64,000 bases of DNA from Pelistega sp. (GTDB lineage: Bacteria > Pseudomonadota > Gammaproteobacteria > Burkholderiales > Burkholderiaceae_B), in contig JAUNUI010000007.1 in NCBI GenBank assembly GCA_030538255.1, positions 52,076-116,075 of the forward strand, given 5' to 3'. A model generated the notes under the pieces. That model saw only the letters and a list, made by a program, of their open reading frames with translations, ran no database searches and had not been told where the DNA came from. How positions within the stretch are numbered: position 1 is the first letter of the stretch; the number at the start of each line of letters is the position of its first letter. The position numbers and the translations under genes are program-made. Shown in pieces: positions 34,119 to 43,910 of the stretch.

Positions 34119-36146
34119 TTACCCACCTCGCTTTAACAGCTGCGCCTTAATCTGCGCCAACTCCGCTAGAGCCTGGCGTTTGAGCGGATGTTTATCGAAA
34201 GCTGCATCGCTTTTAGTGACATGATTTGCTCTGTTTGCCGTACTGTCTAAACTCTCGCCCGCTTGAGGGGTAGCTAATGTTGGGCTTGCGGTCAATTCTC
34301 GCACTATGTCTGTCTCGAGATGCTCTTGCGCATCACCACCTACACGACCTTGCCCCCCTGCTTGAGCCTTAACACGCCGACTGCCCAACGGTAAAAAGTA
34401 CAGCTGTTTCTTAGCTCGCGTCATGGCAATATAAATCTGATTGCGGGCTAATTCACCCGCTTGCCCAGTAAATCCCTCACGGTCCGCATCAAAGACTAGG
34501 ACCTCATCGTATTCTTGGCCCTTGGCCTGTGCCACGGTGCGAATGCGCATACCCGCACGCTCGCTCCAAGAACGATTTAAGGAATCAAAGCGCTCTGGCC
34601 ATTGGGCCAAAGTATATTGCAAGCTCGCGGCATCCTCCTTAAGCGCCTCCCATGAAGCTCGCCCTATAGCACCTGCCATGGATAAATCCACGCTCGACCA
34701 GAGTCGTGCGCTTTCTTCAAACCATTGCATAATCTCATATACGGTTTGCTTCTCACGATTTTCACTCAGCCATTGCAATAAGCTTACCCGCATGCTCTCA
34801 CTATAGGCCGCCATCTGGCCTTGCGCAGGCGCTTGTAAGTGAATTGAAAAGTACATCGCTAAGGTTTCTGGCGAAGGCTTTTTCAACATCTCTTGCTTAG
34901 CCATTGCACTCAAATAGCATTGGGGCAAAGCCAAGAATTTCGATAAATCAAGCTTCAAATTCTTTAAGATAGGACTTTTAGCATCGATTAAATAGGCATA
35001 GCGTAAACTAATTAAGACATTAAGTATTGCTGGACCTAGGCTATGATTAATCGGGTAGCTCGTCTTATGCTTGGTATGACGCCACAAAAAAAAGGCGGCA
35101 TCGACTTGTGCCACGGGATCTTGACAAACGAGCACCGTCTCTTTACTAAGTTTCGCGATATCTTTGGCTTCAAGACGACTGGTTTTGGTGCTATGCTTGG
35201 CCGCCGAACTAATTTCTCGTTGAATTAATGTCGTCCCTAAATCCGCCACACTTTGCGCATAACGATAGCTGGTATTTAACTCCTCACGCTGAGCCTGTAA
35301 CTCACGTGCGAAAGTCTCAAAGACATAAGCGGTATTCGTACCACGCCAAGCATAAATATTCTGAAAGCGATCACCCACCGCAATAATATCTTGCGCTCCT
35401 CGCGCTAAACCAAGCAAAAATTTCAACTGTAAGGGGCTAGTATCATGAAACTCATCAATGCAGATTAAGTGATAGCGCCGCCCCCATTGTTGGAGCTTAT
35501 CGCTATCTTCAACTAGACTCAGTAAATCAGAGACCGCATCACTTAATTGACGAAACCCCTGCTCACCGCGTCGCCAAGGCAGTTCGCCTGCAAAATCCTC
35601 ATAGAACTCTTCTCCACTGTCAGAAGGTGCAATCCATGTATCACGAAATCGGTCGTAAGACCACATTAAGCGTTGCACTAAGCGCCAGTCATGATGCAGA
35701 TGCTGGCTGACAATCTGTTCAATCTCATCCGCTTCAGTCTGCGCATCAATCCCTGTTGCACGAAAGAAATCAATATCATCTAAGAGCGCATTGGCCGTGC
35801 TGGCTGTCATCAAGGGCACATTCACCAGCACATCCGCTGGCCAATAGTCTAAGACCTCATCTAAAAGCCTGGGCAATAATTCTCGCGCAATCGTATCGCG
35901 CTTAAGCACCGAGCAATTATCGCCTAACTCAAAGAGTAAACGCGTGGCTAAACCATCAATCGTATGGATGGCGTAATGACTAGGATCTAAGTTGCGGTCT
36001 TGGATATATTTCTGCAAGACTTCGCGTCCGGTACGACTAAAGGTAATCAAGAGTGTCTTATCCTTGACACCATAATTCAAGACATAATTGGCTATATAGG
36101 TGGACTTACCACTGCCTGCCACACCTTCGAGTAATTTTGCCGCCAT
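34119..36146 (-). CDS. UvrD/Rep-like superfamily 1 helicase
   Basis: A 675-residue ATP-dependent helicase of the UvrD/Rep group. Visible motifs: Walker A EGVAGSGKST (residues 7-16), motif Ia LITFSRTGREVL, Walker B CIDEFHDTSPLQLKFLL, motif III GDRFQNIYAWRGTN, the motif V-like KGQEYDEVLVFDADREGF and motif VI YIAMTRAKKQLYFL. It is somewhat shorter than UvrD (about 720), and the C-terminal 60 residues are low complexity. Start ATG after AAGGAATAT. Its only close partner is the coupled ankyrin gene downstream; this pairing is unusual. A role in DNA repair or in defence are both possible; the sequence does not settle it. Confidence 0.82.
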   Translation of the reverse strand: MAAKLLEGVAGSGKSTYIANYVLNYGVKDKTLLITFSRTGREVLQKYIQDRNLDPSHYAIHTIDGLATRLLFELGDNCSVLKRDTIARELLPRLLDEVLDYWPADVLVNVPLMTASTANALLDDIDFFRATGIDAQTEADEIEQIVSQHLHHDWRLVQRLMWSYDRFRDTWIAPSDSGEEFYEDFAGELPWRRGEQGFRQLSDAVSDLLSLVEDSDKLQQWGRRYHLICIDEFHDTSPLQLKFLLGLARGAQDIIAVGDRFQNIYAWRGTNTAYVFETFARELQAQREELNTSYRYAQSVADLGTTLIQREISSAAKHSTKTSRLEAKDIAKLSKETVLVCQDPVAQVDAAFFLWRHTKHKTSYPINHSLGPAILNVLISLRYAYLIDAKSPILKNLKLDLSKFLALPQCYLSAMAKQEMLKKPSPETLAMYFSIHLQAPAQGQMAAYSESMRVSLLQWLSENREKQTVYEIMQWFEESARLWSSVDLSMAGAIGRASWEALKEDAASLQYTLAQWPERFDSLNRSWSERAGMRIRTVAQAKGQEYDEVLVFDADREGFTGQAGELARNQIYIAMTRAKKQLYFLPLGSRRVKAQAGGQGRVGGDAQEHLETDIVRELTASPTLATPQAGESLDSTANRANHVTKSDAAFDKHPLKRQALAELAQIKAQLLKRGG

Positions 36147-36406
36147 ATATTCCTTTGTCGTAAGCGCCTTATAACATGCGGATTATAGGCGAAAGCACAC
36201 ATTTTATACACGATTACTAAGCGCTTATTAATTAGCAATACAGAGTTTTTTACTAAAACTTGATACTCTAGGTACAAACTCTAGAAAATCAATTGCTACT
36301 TGTGAGTTTTGGCGCACCGCGTCATAATGAATTATCTGAGTATAAGTATACCGTGAACGCTTTTATTAGACTATTCCCCTCATAATTTGGTAGGAGACCC
36401 ATTTTT

Positions 36407-38578
36407 ATGCCTAACTATACACAAGTAAATCGTTTGCAAGTCGCTAAGGTTTTAAAAACATTCATCGATAAAGAAGTACTACCTGGCACACATGTTGAGC
36501 CGAATGCTTTCTGGACCCATTTTGATGAAATCGTACATGACTTAGCCCCTAAGAATCGCCAGCTACTCGCTGAACGTGATCGCCTACAAGCGGAAATTGA
36601 TGCCTGGCATGAGGAGAATCCTGCTGGCTATCAAGATATGGCCAAGTATAAAGAGTTCCTCACGAAAATTGGCTACCTTAAACCTGAGCCCGTTGGTTTG
36701 AAAGTTCGTACGGCCAATGTTGACTTTGAAATCTCTAACCAAGGCGGCCCACAATTAGTGGTACCGATCTCGAATGCACGTTATGCACTGAATGCGGCTA
36801 ATGCGCGTTGGGGTAGTTTATATGACGCCCTCTACGGCACCGATGCCATTAGTGATGAAGGTGATGCCGCAGCTGGCCGTAGTTACAACCCACATCGTGG
36901 CGCTAAGGTGATTGAGTTTGCCCGTAACTTCCTAGACAAAACCGTACCACTAGAGCGTGGTTCACATGCGGATGTTAAGCAATATACGGTTGAGAATCAT
37001 CAACTCGTCGCCAATTTTGCTGATGGTACGAAATCAGGCTTGGCAAATAGCGATTATTTCCTCGGTCATCGTGGCAATGCCGCTGAGCCTGAGGCCTTAG
37101 TTTTACGTCAGAACGGTTTAAGCTTTGAGATTCAAATTGATCGCAATAACCCAATTGGTGCGCAAGACCAAGCCGGTGTTAAAGACATCCTACTCGAAGC
37201 CGCGCTCACCACAATTATGGACTTAGAAGACTCTATCGCCGCAGTTGATGCTAACGATAAAGTACAAGCCTATAGCAATTGGTTAGGCTTGATGAAGGGT
37301 AGCTTACAAGAAGAAATTACGAAGGACGGCAAGACTTTCACGCGGGCACTGAATGGTGATCGCCCGTATACCGATAAACAAGGTAAGCACACCGCCCTAC
37401 CAGGTCGCTCATTGCTCTTTATTCGTAACGTCGGCCACTTAATGAGCAACCCTGCAATTCGTGATGAACAGGGCAATGAAGTACCTGAAGGCATTATGGA
37501 TGCGATGATCACCACCCTCATCGCTACGCATGATCTAAAGCGTCATGCGAATTCGCGCACAGGCTCAATCTATATCGTAAAACCCAAGATGCATGGTCCT
37601 GATGAGGTAGCTTTCGCCAATGAGATCTTCACTCGCGTTGAGAAAGCCCTAGGCTTAAAACCATTCACCGTTAAATTAGGCATTATGGATGAAGAGCGTC
37701 GCACCAGTGTGAACCTTAAGGCATGTATTGAGCAAGCCGCCGATCGTGTGGCCTTTATCAATACCGGTTTCTTAGACCGCACAGGCGATGAAATTCACAC
37801 CTCAATGCGTGCAGGCCCTATGGTACGCAAGAACGATATGCGTAAATCAACTTGGCTGCCTGCTTATGAAAGCAATAACGTACAAGCAGGTATTCAGAGC
37901 GGACTTCTTGGCAAGGCACAAATCGGTAAGGGCATGTGGGCCATGCCTGACCTAATGGCTGCCATGCTTGAGCAGAAAATCGGCCACTTGAAAGCCGGTG
38001 CGAATACCGCTTGGGTACCCTCTCCGACTGCAGCGACCTTACACGCTTTGCACTACCACCAAGTGGATGTGAAAGAAGTGCAATTAAGTCTATCGACAGA
38101 TCGTAAGAGCTATGTCGATCAGATTTTAACCGTTCCTGTAGAGACCAATCCACAATGGACTAAGCAAGAAATTCAAGAAGAATTGGATAATAACGCCCAA
38201 GGTATCTTAGGTTATGTGGTGCGCTGGATTGACCAGGGTGTAGGTTGCTCTAAAGTGCCTGATATTCATGATGTGGGCCTGATGGAAGACCGCGCCACCT
38301 TGCGCATTTCTAGCCAACATATGGCCAACTGGTTACACCACGGCATCTGCACCAAAGAGCAAGTGATCGAGACATTGAAGCGTATGGCCGCGATTGTTGA
38401 TAAGCAGAATATTGACGACCCGCAATATCGTCATATGGTCGGTAATTTCGAGACCTCGCCCGCTTTTAAAGCCGCCTCTGAATTAATTTTCAAGGGCATG
38501 GAATCGGTTAACGGTTATACTGAACCTCTACTACACCACTGGCGTGCCGAAGCGAAGAAGCAATACGGCCTAGTCTAA
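36407..38578 (+). CDS. glcB: malate synthase G
   Basis: A 723-residue malate synthase of the G isoform, exactly the E. coli GlcB length. It condenses glyoxylate with acetyl-CoA to malate, in the glyoxylate bypass or in glycolate use. Motifs seen: [19 protein letters not shown] (catalytic and Mg site), [58 protein letters not shown] and [18 protein letters not shown]. The start follows TAGGAGACCC. The 260 bp upstream, shared with the helicase gene, hold no promoter that I can name with confidence. It works in the same pathway that AceK (2515-4371) controls. Nicotinamidase follows 9 bp later and may share a transcript. Confidence 0.95.
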   Translation: MPNYTQVNRLQVAKVLKTFIDKEVLPGTHVEPNAFWTHFDEIVHDLAPKNRQLLAERDRLQAEIDAWHEENPAGYQDMAKYKEFLTKIGYLKPEPVGLKVRTANVDFEISNQGGPQLVVPISNARYALNAANARWGSLYDALYGTDAISDEGDAAAGRSYNPHRGAKVIEFARNFLDKTVPLERGSHADVKQYTVENHQLVANFADGTKSGLANSDYFLGHRGNAAEPEALVLRQNGLSFEIQIDRNNPIGAQDQAGVKDILLEAALTTIMDLEDSIAAVDANDKVQAYSNWLGLMKGSLQEEITKDGKTFTRALNGDRPYTDKQGKHTALPGRSLLFIRNVGHLMSNPAIRDEQGNEVPEGIMDAMITTLIATHDLKRHANSRTGSIYIVKPKMHGPDEVAFANEIFTRVEKALGLKPFTVKLGIMDEERRTSVNLKACIEQAADRVAFINTGFLDRTGDEIHTSMRAGPMVRKNDMRKSTWLPAYESNNVQAGIQSGLLGKAQIGKGMWAMPDLMAAMLEQKIGHLKAGANTAWVPSPTAATLHALHYHQVDVKEVQLSLSTDRKSYVDQILTVPVETNPQWTKQEIQEELDNNAQGILGYVVRWIDQGVGCSKVPDIHDVGLMEDRATLRISSQHMANWLHHGICTKEQVIETLKRMAAIVDKQNIDDPQYRHMVGNFETSPAFKAASELIFKGMESVNGYTEPLLHHWRAEAKKQYGLV

Positions 38579-38587
38579 GGAGATACG

Positions 38588-39358
38588 ATGAGCCACCCAT
38601 TAGAGAATGCAGCCCTACTACTTGTTGATATTCAAGCTGATTTTTTACCGGGTGGCGCCTTAGCCTGCCATCAAGCAGACCGTATTTTGCCTGGGCTCAA
38701 GCAATTGGTCGATAAGTATGCGAGCCATACATATACGACTGAGCAGAATACGCTTGATCAGAATCAGAACACGCTTGAACAGCACTCGACGGATCAGAAC
38801 CAGAACACAACGGAGCAGAACCAGCTTGAGCAGCAGACAAGCCTTGTGCGCTTCAATTGCATGGTAGCCACGCAAGACTGGCATCCAGCAGGACATATTT
38901 CATTTGCTAGTTCACACTCCGGACGTAATCCTTTTGACCTTATCGCTTTATACGATCAAGAGCAAACCCTCTGGCCTGATCACTGCGTCAGCGGCACACA
39001 TGGAGCCAGCTTCTCTGAAGAGATCAATTGGGATGCCATGAATCTGATTATCCGCAAAGGCAGTAACCCACGCGTAGACTCCTATAGTGCTTTCCGCGAG
39101 AATTTTGGGCCTGATGGTCAGCGCCCTAGCACAGGTTTAGGAGGCTATCTACGTGAACGTAAGGTGCAGAATGTGTATATCGCAGGCTTAGCCCGTGATT
39201 TCTGTGTGCTATGGAGCGCAGAAGATGCACAACACTTAGGATTTCAGGCATATATTATCTGGGATCTTTGCGCACCCGTCAGCCCTGATAGTGACGCCGA
39301 CATACGGCAACGCTGTGAAACATTAGGTATTGGCATTGTCTATAGTAGTGAGTTATAG
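38588..39358 (+). CDS. pncA: nicotinamidase with Gln-rich insertion
   Basis: A 256-residue isochorismatase-fold amidase that converts nicotinamide to nicotinate for NAD salvage. The catalytic triad is Asp14 (LLVDIQADF), Lys157 (RKGSNPRVDSYSAF) and Cys206 (LARDFCVL); the metal ligands lie in TQDWHPAGH (Asp97, His99, His103). The family length is about 210-220; the extra 35 residues form a Gln/Asn/Thr-rich insertion between residues 50 and 86 (TEQNTLDQNQNTLEQ-like repeats), just before the metal site strand. This insertion is encoded by repeated DNA (38743-38840). The ATG follows AAGGAGATACG. It probably shares its transcript with glcB. Confidence 0.9.
   Translation: MSHPLENAALLLVDIQADFLPGGALACHQADRILPGLKQLVDKYASHTYTTEQNTLDQNQNTLEQHSTDQNQNTTEQNQLEQQTSLVRFNCMVATQDWHPAGHISFASSHSGRNPFDLIALYDQEQTLWPDHCVSGTHGASFSEEINWDAMNLIIRKGSNPRVDSYSAFRENFGPDGQRPSTGLGGYLRERKVQNVYIAGLARDFCVLWSAEDAQHLGFQAYIIWDLCAPVSPDSDADIRQRCETLGIGIVYSSEL
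38743..38840. repeat. imperfect repeats coding the Gln-rich insertion in pncA
   Basis: A run of related units such as CAGAATACGCTTGATCAG and CAGAACACGCTTGAACAG, then CAGAACCAGAACACAACG. Frame is kept throughout. It looks like slippage or local duplication within an exposed loop of the nicotinamidase protein. Confidence 0.6.
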
Positions 39359-39497
39359 TTTCACTTATTATTTGCACATATAAGTTTTAATTGTTATTTG
39401 CACGTATAGTTTGCACTCAGATGCTTGCACTTAACATATGCCAATTACTTAAGCTATTCCGCACCATAATGTCCACTTGCTCTCACAGAGCCTATTT

Positions 39498-40379
39498 ATG
39501 CCTCTTATCCGACCTGTCTTCGCAAGCTTGAAACTGCGCTCTAGCATTGGGTTTAAGTTCGCCAACACGTTCATCCGCGTCATCATCGCAAGCTTGATTC
39601 TAGTATGTGCTCATCTGGCGACCACTGCGCACGCTTATGCCCAGCAAGCCACTAAGCCTCCCTCTGAGCAGTCCATCAGTCCTTGCGTCGCCTATCATAC
39701 CCAGGACCAGGGACGCGTGCATATTGTTAAAGTTGATCTGCGCTGCCCTGATGTGCAAATCATTAGCACACCTAAAGAACAACGCAACATTACGACGAGT
39801 AATTTCGCCTATGCAAATAAGACCACGGTGGCGATTAATGGTGCCTTCTACGATGAGCAAAATTACCCCTTAGGTTTAAATGTCACCGATGGTCGCCCTT
39901 GGACGAAGAGCCAAGATAAAAAAGCCTATAGTTTTCTAGCATGCACCAAGCAAGGCGCCTGCCATATTGAACCCTTTAACCGTACTACGGTCTATCAAAC
40001 CCAATGGCATACCGTGGTCTCAGGTTGGCAAAGTCTTATTAATGGCCAATATCAATGTGCCCCAGGCAGTCCACGAATCTGCCATAGCAATGCCCGTAAC
40101 CCCCATCCCCGCACCGCTGTCGGTGTCAGTGATAATAAGCGTTATCTGTATATGATGGTGGTTGAGGGGCGCCAGGAGAACTTTAAGGGCTATACCCTGA
40201 ACCAAGTCGCCCGCGTATTTAAGCAATTAGGCGTAAATCAAGCAATTAATTTAGATGGCGGCGGCAGCAGTACCTTAGTTCTAAAGAATCGTCGGATGAA
40301 TCAATTGCCTTCACAGCAATTGTTCTTCGAGCGCAATGTGGCGAATCATCTTGGAGTGATTGATCATACGCCACGATAA
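39498..40379 (+). CDS. phosphodiester glycosidase family protein, exported
   Basis: A 293-residue protein with an N-terminal signal peptide (hydrophobic core VIIASLILVCAHLATTAHA, after about 25 basic residues). The mature part is a phosphodiester glycosidase (NAGPA/DUF2233) domain, as shown by VAINGAFYD, RPWTKSQ, NPHPRTAVGVSDN and AINLDGGGSSTLVLKN (catalytic Asp-Gly-Gly-Gly region). Members cleave sugar-phosphate diesters in the periplasm; substrate here is unknown. I chose ATG at 39498 after AGAG; a TTG at 39477 is also open. The last 24 codons (from 40308) recur in diverged form at 47731-47802, next to the pseudouridine synthase gene. This suggests that the two genes were once convergent neighbours and an insertion now parts them. 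Confidence 0.82.
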   Translation: MPLIRPVFASLKLRSSIGFKFANTFIRVIIASLILVCAHLATTAHAYAQQATKPPSEQSISPCVAYHTQDQGRVHIVKVDLRCPDVQIISTPKEQRNITTSNFAYANKTTVAINGAFYDEQNYPLGLNVTDGRPWTKSQDKKAYSFLACTKQGACHIEPFNRTTVYQTQWHTVVSGWQSLINGQYQCAPGSPRICHSNARNPHPRTAVGVSDNKRYLYMMVVEGRQENFKGYTLNQVARVFKQLGVNQAINLDGGGSSTLVLKNRRMNQLPSQQLFFERNVANHLGVIDHTPR

Positions 40380-40389
40380 TTATTATCAC

Positions 40390-41625
40390 TTACGATTCAG
40401 CCTCATTACCACTCTTATTTGTGAGCAATCCTGCACACGATAGCACTGCCACTAAAATTGCCAAGATAATGTAAATAATCAGGACAGTGTAATAGCCATA
40501 AGAACTCGCTAGTGTTAATGCAATAACAGAATAAACAAATCCCATCACCACCACAAAACTTAATTGTAATGAAAAAAATGTTGCCTTCGCTCTCATCGTC
40601 GAGGCCTTATCCATAATCACTGTTGAGATTGCAGCTAATAAAGCAGGATTAATCAGAGAATACAAACCTATCGCAATATAAACATCGGCAACTGATGCAC
40701 TACCTGTAGTAAGTGGTAATAAGAAAATTAAGGCTAGCGCTTGCAAGGTAATCAATAACTGGACTGTTCTGTTGCGCCCAAACCGTTTAATTAACAGCAA
40801 AATAAGCATTGCTGAAACTACGCCTATGATTGAGCCGTATATTTTCGTAACGAAACCAATCTCCTGTATTGACCATCCTAAATCAACAAGCATTGGATTA
40901 ATTAATACATAAGCCGAGCTAAATCCTATAGGTAAAATCAGAAGAAAGAGAAACCATGCTTTATGCACCTTACAAAAGAAAAATATCTGTTTAATTAAGC
41001 CCTGTTTCGACTCAAGCAAAACCTCTTTTCCAGAAAGAGCATGTACTAAAATAGGCTCTTTATAAAACAATACCTGAATAAGCGATAATGCAGTGAGCAA
41101 AGCCAAAATAATAACTGCGCCTTGCCATTGAAGTTGCTCATAAAATATCAGCACAACACCACCGCCAATTATGTTACCAACTAAATTACTTGCATACTGT
41201 ATAGCATTAGCATTTTGACGCTCACCTTCTGCAAAAATTTTACAAGCTAACCCATCTACTGAGACGTCTTGCAAGCAGGTCATCACGCTATAAATTAAAA
41301 ACAAAGCTAATACAAGATAAAACTGTTCAACGATATGTACAAAACTGATGATTACCAATAACACAGTCATACTTAGTTGCGCAATGATTAGCCACCCTCT
41401 ATAGTGCCCCTTAAAACAAGTCGGTAGATAATCCACTAGCAAGGCAAGTACTATCTTCCCTGCTAGTGGCAACATCACCAGATTAATGAGCGCCAACTGC
41501 TCCAGTGGCAGCCCTAAACCCCTTAAGACAACTACAGAGGCCGCCAAGAGAAATGAAATCCCTACATACTGGCTCATATATAGAGTTACAAGCATTAACC
41601 AAGGCTTGTGATGGACGTTTTGCAT
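40390..41625 (-). CDS. MFS permease, RhtX/FptX-like siderophore transporter
   Basis: A 411-residue major facilitator protein with about twelve membrane helices. It resembles the RhtX/FptX group of single-protein ferric-siderophore permeases of the inner membrane (YMSQYVGISFLLAASVVVLR start; VDYLPTCFKGHYRGWLI; YSVMTCLQDVSVDGLA with the Asp-Gly-Leu-Ala motif near helix 4). Group placement is from memory; AmpG-like muropeptide transporters are the nearest alternative. RBS AGAGAAG. It is the last gene of the leftward iron operon, 14 bp after the TonB receptor gene, so it would carry the ligand from periplasm to cytoplasm. The region is AT-richer than the surroundings by eye. Confidence 0.75.
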   Translation of the reverse strand: MQNVHHKPWLMLVTLYMSQYVGISFLLAASVVVLRGLGLPLEQLALINLVMLPLAGKIVLALLVDYLPTCFKGHYRGWLIIAQLSMTVLLVIISFVHIVEQFYLVLALFLIYSVMTCLQDVSVDGLACKIFAEGERQNANAIQYASNLVGNIIGGGVVLIFYEQLQWQGAVIILALLTALSLIQVLFYKEPILVHALSGKEVLLESKQGLIKQIFFFCKVHKAWFLFLLILPIGFSSAYVLINPMLVDLGWSIQEIGFVTKIYGSIIGVVSAMLILLLIKRFGRNRTVQLLITLQALALIFLLPLTTGSASVADVYIAIGLYSLINPALLAAISTVIMDKASTMRAKATFFSLQLSFVVVMGFVYSVIALTLASSYGYYTVLIIYIILAILVAVLSCAGLLTNKSGNEAES

Positions 41626-41639
41626 GCACTTCTCTTTAA

Positions 41640-43868
41640 TTAAAATTTATAACTATAATTAAGACCTACCGTACGTCCCATCGCAGGCAACCCTGCATAG
41701 CCAGGCATAATGCCAAATGCGTGATACTTACGATTTGTTAAGTTCTTTGTCCAAACCACAAGATCATGGTGCTTACTCTGAATACCCATTGAGGCATCAA
41801 GCAATACATAACTCGGTAATTTTTGTATATTATCTGGCTGTGCATATCGGCTTCCCACATAGCGTATATTGACATCACCCAAAAACTGAGACTCACCTAA
41901 GAAACCCGCATGGAATGGTTTAGAGTTATAGCTTATGCCTAAGCTACCACTGAACTTAGCAGCCTGTGGCAATTGATTTCCCTTCGTTGTAATTTGACTC
42001 GATTCAGTAGGAACCCGTGTTACTTTGGTATTTAGGTACATCATATCGGCCTTAAATCGCCACTGCTCATTCATCTGCCAGAATACCCCAGTCTCAACTC
42101 CTCGCGTACGCGTATCCGCATTGCCTGTTCCTGTTAAGTAGGAAGGGTAAAGAACTGTTGTTACGTGGTCATCTTTAACTTTGTTATTAAACAAGGCAAG
42201 ATCAAATCCTAAACTACCATCTTCAGATAGAAATTTAGTACCAATTTCGCTGGAGACAATTTTTGCGGCTTTATAGGGATGATTATCTTTAGCAAAGGCA
42301 ATATTCGTTCCGTAATCTGCAAAACCACCAAACTTATTGCCAAAACTTTGTAGTGCATATATACGCCACTCTGGTGTTAAAGCATAATTTATACCCAGAC
42401 GCCCACTAAGAAAACTATCACTAATTTTGTGTTTTTCTGTATAAGCTGACTTAGGAATATTTGGGTTTGCCGTCCATGTACCTGTATATTTAAGGGATTC
42501 ATGGCTATATCGAGCTCCCGCGATTATTTTTAAAGCCTCAGTGACTGGTAAGGTTAACTCACCAAATATGGCTTTTGTTTCAAAATTAAACTCTCGATCT
42601 ATGACCGCATTGAATGGGTCTGCCCCCACCACAGGCCCACGATCTGTTGGCCCTCTATCCCAAAGATAAATACCACGTATAGCATCATAATTAAAGTCAC
42701 GCTTTCGTTTCTCTAAATAGACACCAGCCACCCATGCCAAACCCGAATCTAACTCTGAAACTAATTTGAACTCTTGTGAGAATTGACCTAAGCGCTCATT
42801 AATATTCTGTCGATTGTTGCTCCCCTGCGCATAATAATTGTTTAGCAATGGTCGCATCGGTGCAGGTATTCCCATTGAGTCATAAAGCACACCCAGCATA
42901 TCTAAAGGACGTAATGGACGATAGACATGCGCACGATGACGGTGATAAGCTGTCGTGGATTCTAAAGTCGCAAAATCAAATTCATGTTTAAACTTCAATG
43001 AAATACCTGCATTTTTGCGATAGGCATTATGTGACAACCCATTGGTTTTTGTACTATAGTTAAATGGATCCGATAAGATAATCGGTATATCATTCTTACG
43101 TTCATCATAATAAACACTTAGTATGGCATCGTTACGTTCATTATCATTCCAACGTAGTTTTGCTTGTACTGCATTATTTTTTTTATTATTCAACGGCCTA
43201 CCAGTATCACTATCTTTGATGTAATCATCTTGCACCTCCGCTTGTGCGGCAATTCTGAATGACCATTCATCAGAGAGAGGTACATTTAACACCCCATTAA
43301 TCCCTCTTAGCTTATGGTTTCCCAAGCGGGTACCAATGTGCGATTCAAATTCTGAATGTGGGTCAACAGTTTTAATAATAACGTTACCCGCTTCGGACTT
43401 CGAACCAAACAATGTTCCTTGCGGCCCCTTAGCCACCTCAACTCGCTCAACATCAAGTAAAGGTCGTGCCAAACCTGTTTTACCATTACTAACACCATCC
43501 ACTACCACATCAACAGAGTTATCATCCATGCTTGTATTGGTTAAGGATCCAACTCCCCGTACCCAGATCGAGCTCGTTGAAGCATTACCACCATTATGGA
43601 TATTGATGCTCGGCAATGATGCCAGTGACTCCATCACATTTTTAAATCCCCTTCTTTCAATTTGCCTATAATCTATAACATCAATCATAAAGGGGGCATC
43701 TAGACGGCTTTCTTTTAAGCCTCGTGAGTACACTACAATGGGTTCAAGCTCAGTTACCACTGAATCATCTACCGAGGTAATATCGTTACTAGCTGAATCA
43801 TTAGCATAAGCCATGTTTAAAGACAAATAGGCACTTACTAATAGAAGAACAGATTGTTTAATTTTCAT
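41640..43868 (-). CDS. TonB-dependent outer-membrane siderophore receptor
   Basis: A 742-residue receptor. A signal peptide (MKIKQSVLLLVSAYLSLNMAYA) is followed by a TonB-box-like segment TELEPIVVYSRG, the plug domain (FMIDVIDYRQIERRGFKNVM, WVRGVGSLTNTSMDDNSVDV, VERVEVAKGPQGTLFGSKSEAG) and a 22-stranded barrel ending in YSYKF with the terminal Phe. I start at ATG 43868 after GGAAAGGG, because the signal peptide begins there; 13 codons further upstream are open but overlap the Fur box. The protein imports a ferric siderophore, or xenobiotic iron chelate, using TonB energy. The Fur box at 43889-43907 is directly upstream. No siderophore synthesis genes are near, so an outside siderophore is the likely ligand. 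Confidence 0.92.
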   Translation of the reverse strand: MKIKQSVLLLVSAYLSLNMAYANDSASNDITSVDDSVVTELEPIVVYSRGLKESRLDAPFMIDVIDYRQIERRGFKNVMESLASLPSINIHNGGNASTSSIWVRGVGSLTNTSMDDNSVDVVVDGVSNGKTGLARPLLDVERVEVAKGPQGTLFGSKSEAGNVIIKTVDPHSEFESHIGTRLGNHKLRGINGVLNVPLSDEWSFRIAAQAEVQDDYIKDSDTGRPLNNKKNNAVQAKLRWNDNERNDAILSVYYDERKNDIPIILSDPFNYSTKTNGLSHNAYRKNAGISLKFKHEFDFATLESTTAYHRHRAHVYRPLRPLDMLGVLYDSMGIPAPMRPLLNNYYAQGSNNRQNINERLGQFSQEFKLVSELDSGLAWVAGVYLEKRKRDFNYDAIRGIYLWDRGPTDRGPVVGADPFNAVIDREFNFETKAIFGELTLPVTEALKIIAGARYSHESLKYTGTWTANPNIPKSAYTEKHKISDSFLSGRLGINYALTPEWRIYALQSFGNKFGGFADYGTNIAFAKDNHPYKAAKIVSSEIGTKFLSEDGSLGFDLALFNNKVKDDHVTTVLYPSYLTGTGNADTRTRGVETGVFWQMNEQWRFKADMMYLNTKVTRVPTESSQITTKGNQLPQAAKFSGSLGISYNSKPFHAGFLGESQFLGDVNIRYVGSRYAQPDNIQKLPSYVLLDASMGIQSKHHDLVVWTKNLTNRKYHAFGIMPGYAGLPAMGRTVGLNYSYKF

Positions 43869-43888
43869 TTCCCTTTCCTGCTTTAAAT

Positions 43889-43907
43889 AATAATGATAAT
43901 CATTCAA
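43889..43907. promoter_or_regulatory. Fur box upstream of the TonB receptor
   Basis: AATAATGATAATCATTCAA matches the Fur consensus GATAATGATAATCATTATC at 15 consecutive central bases. It lies in the 42-bp gap between the MATE stop and the receptor start, giving the receptor and MFS genes their own iron control point inside the cluster. Confidence 0.8.
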
Positions 43908-43910
43908 TAT

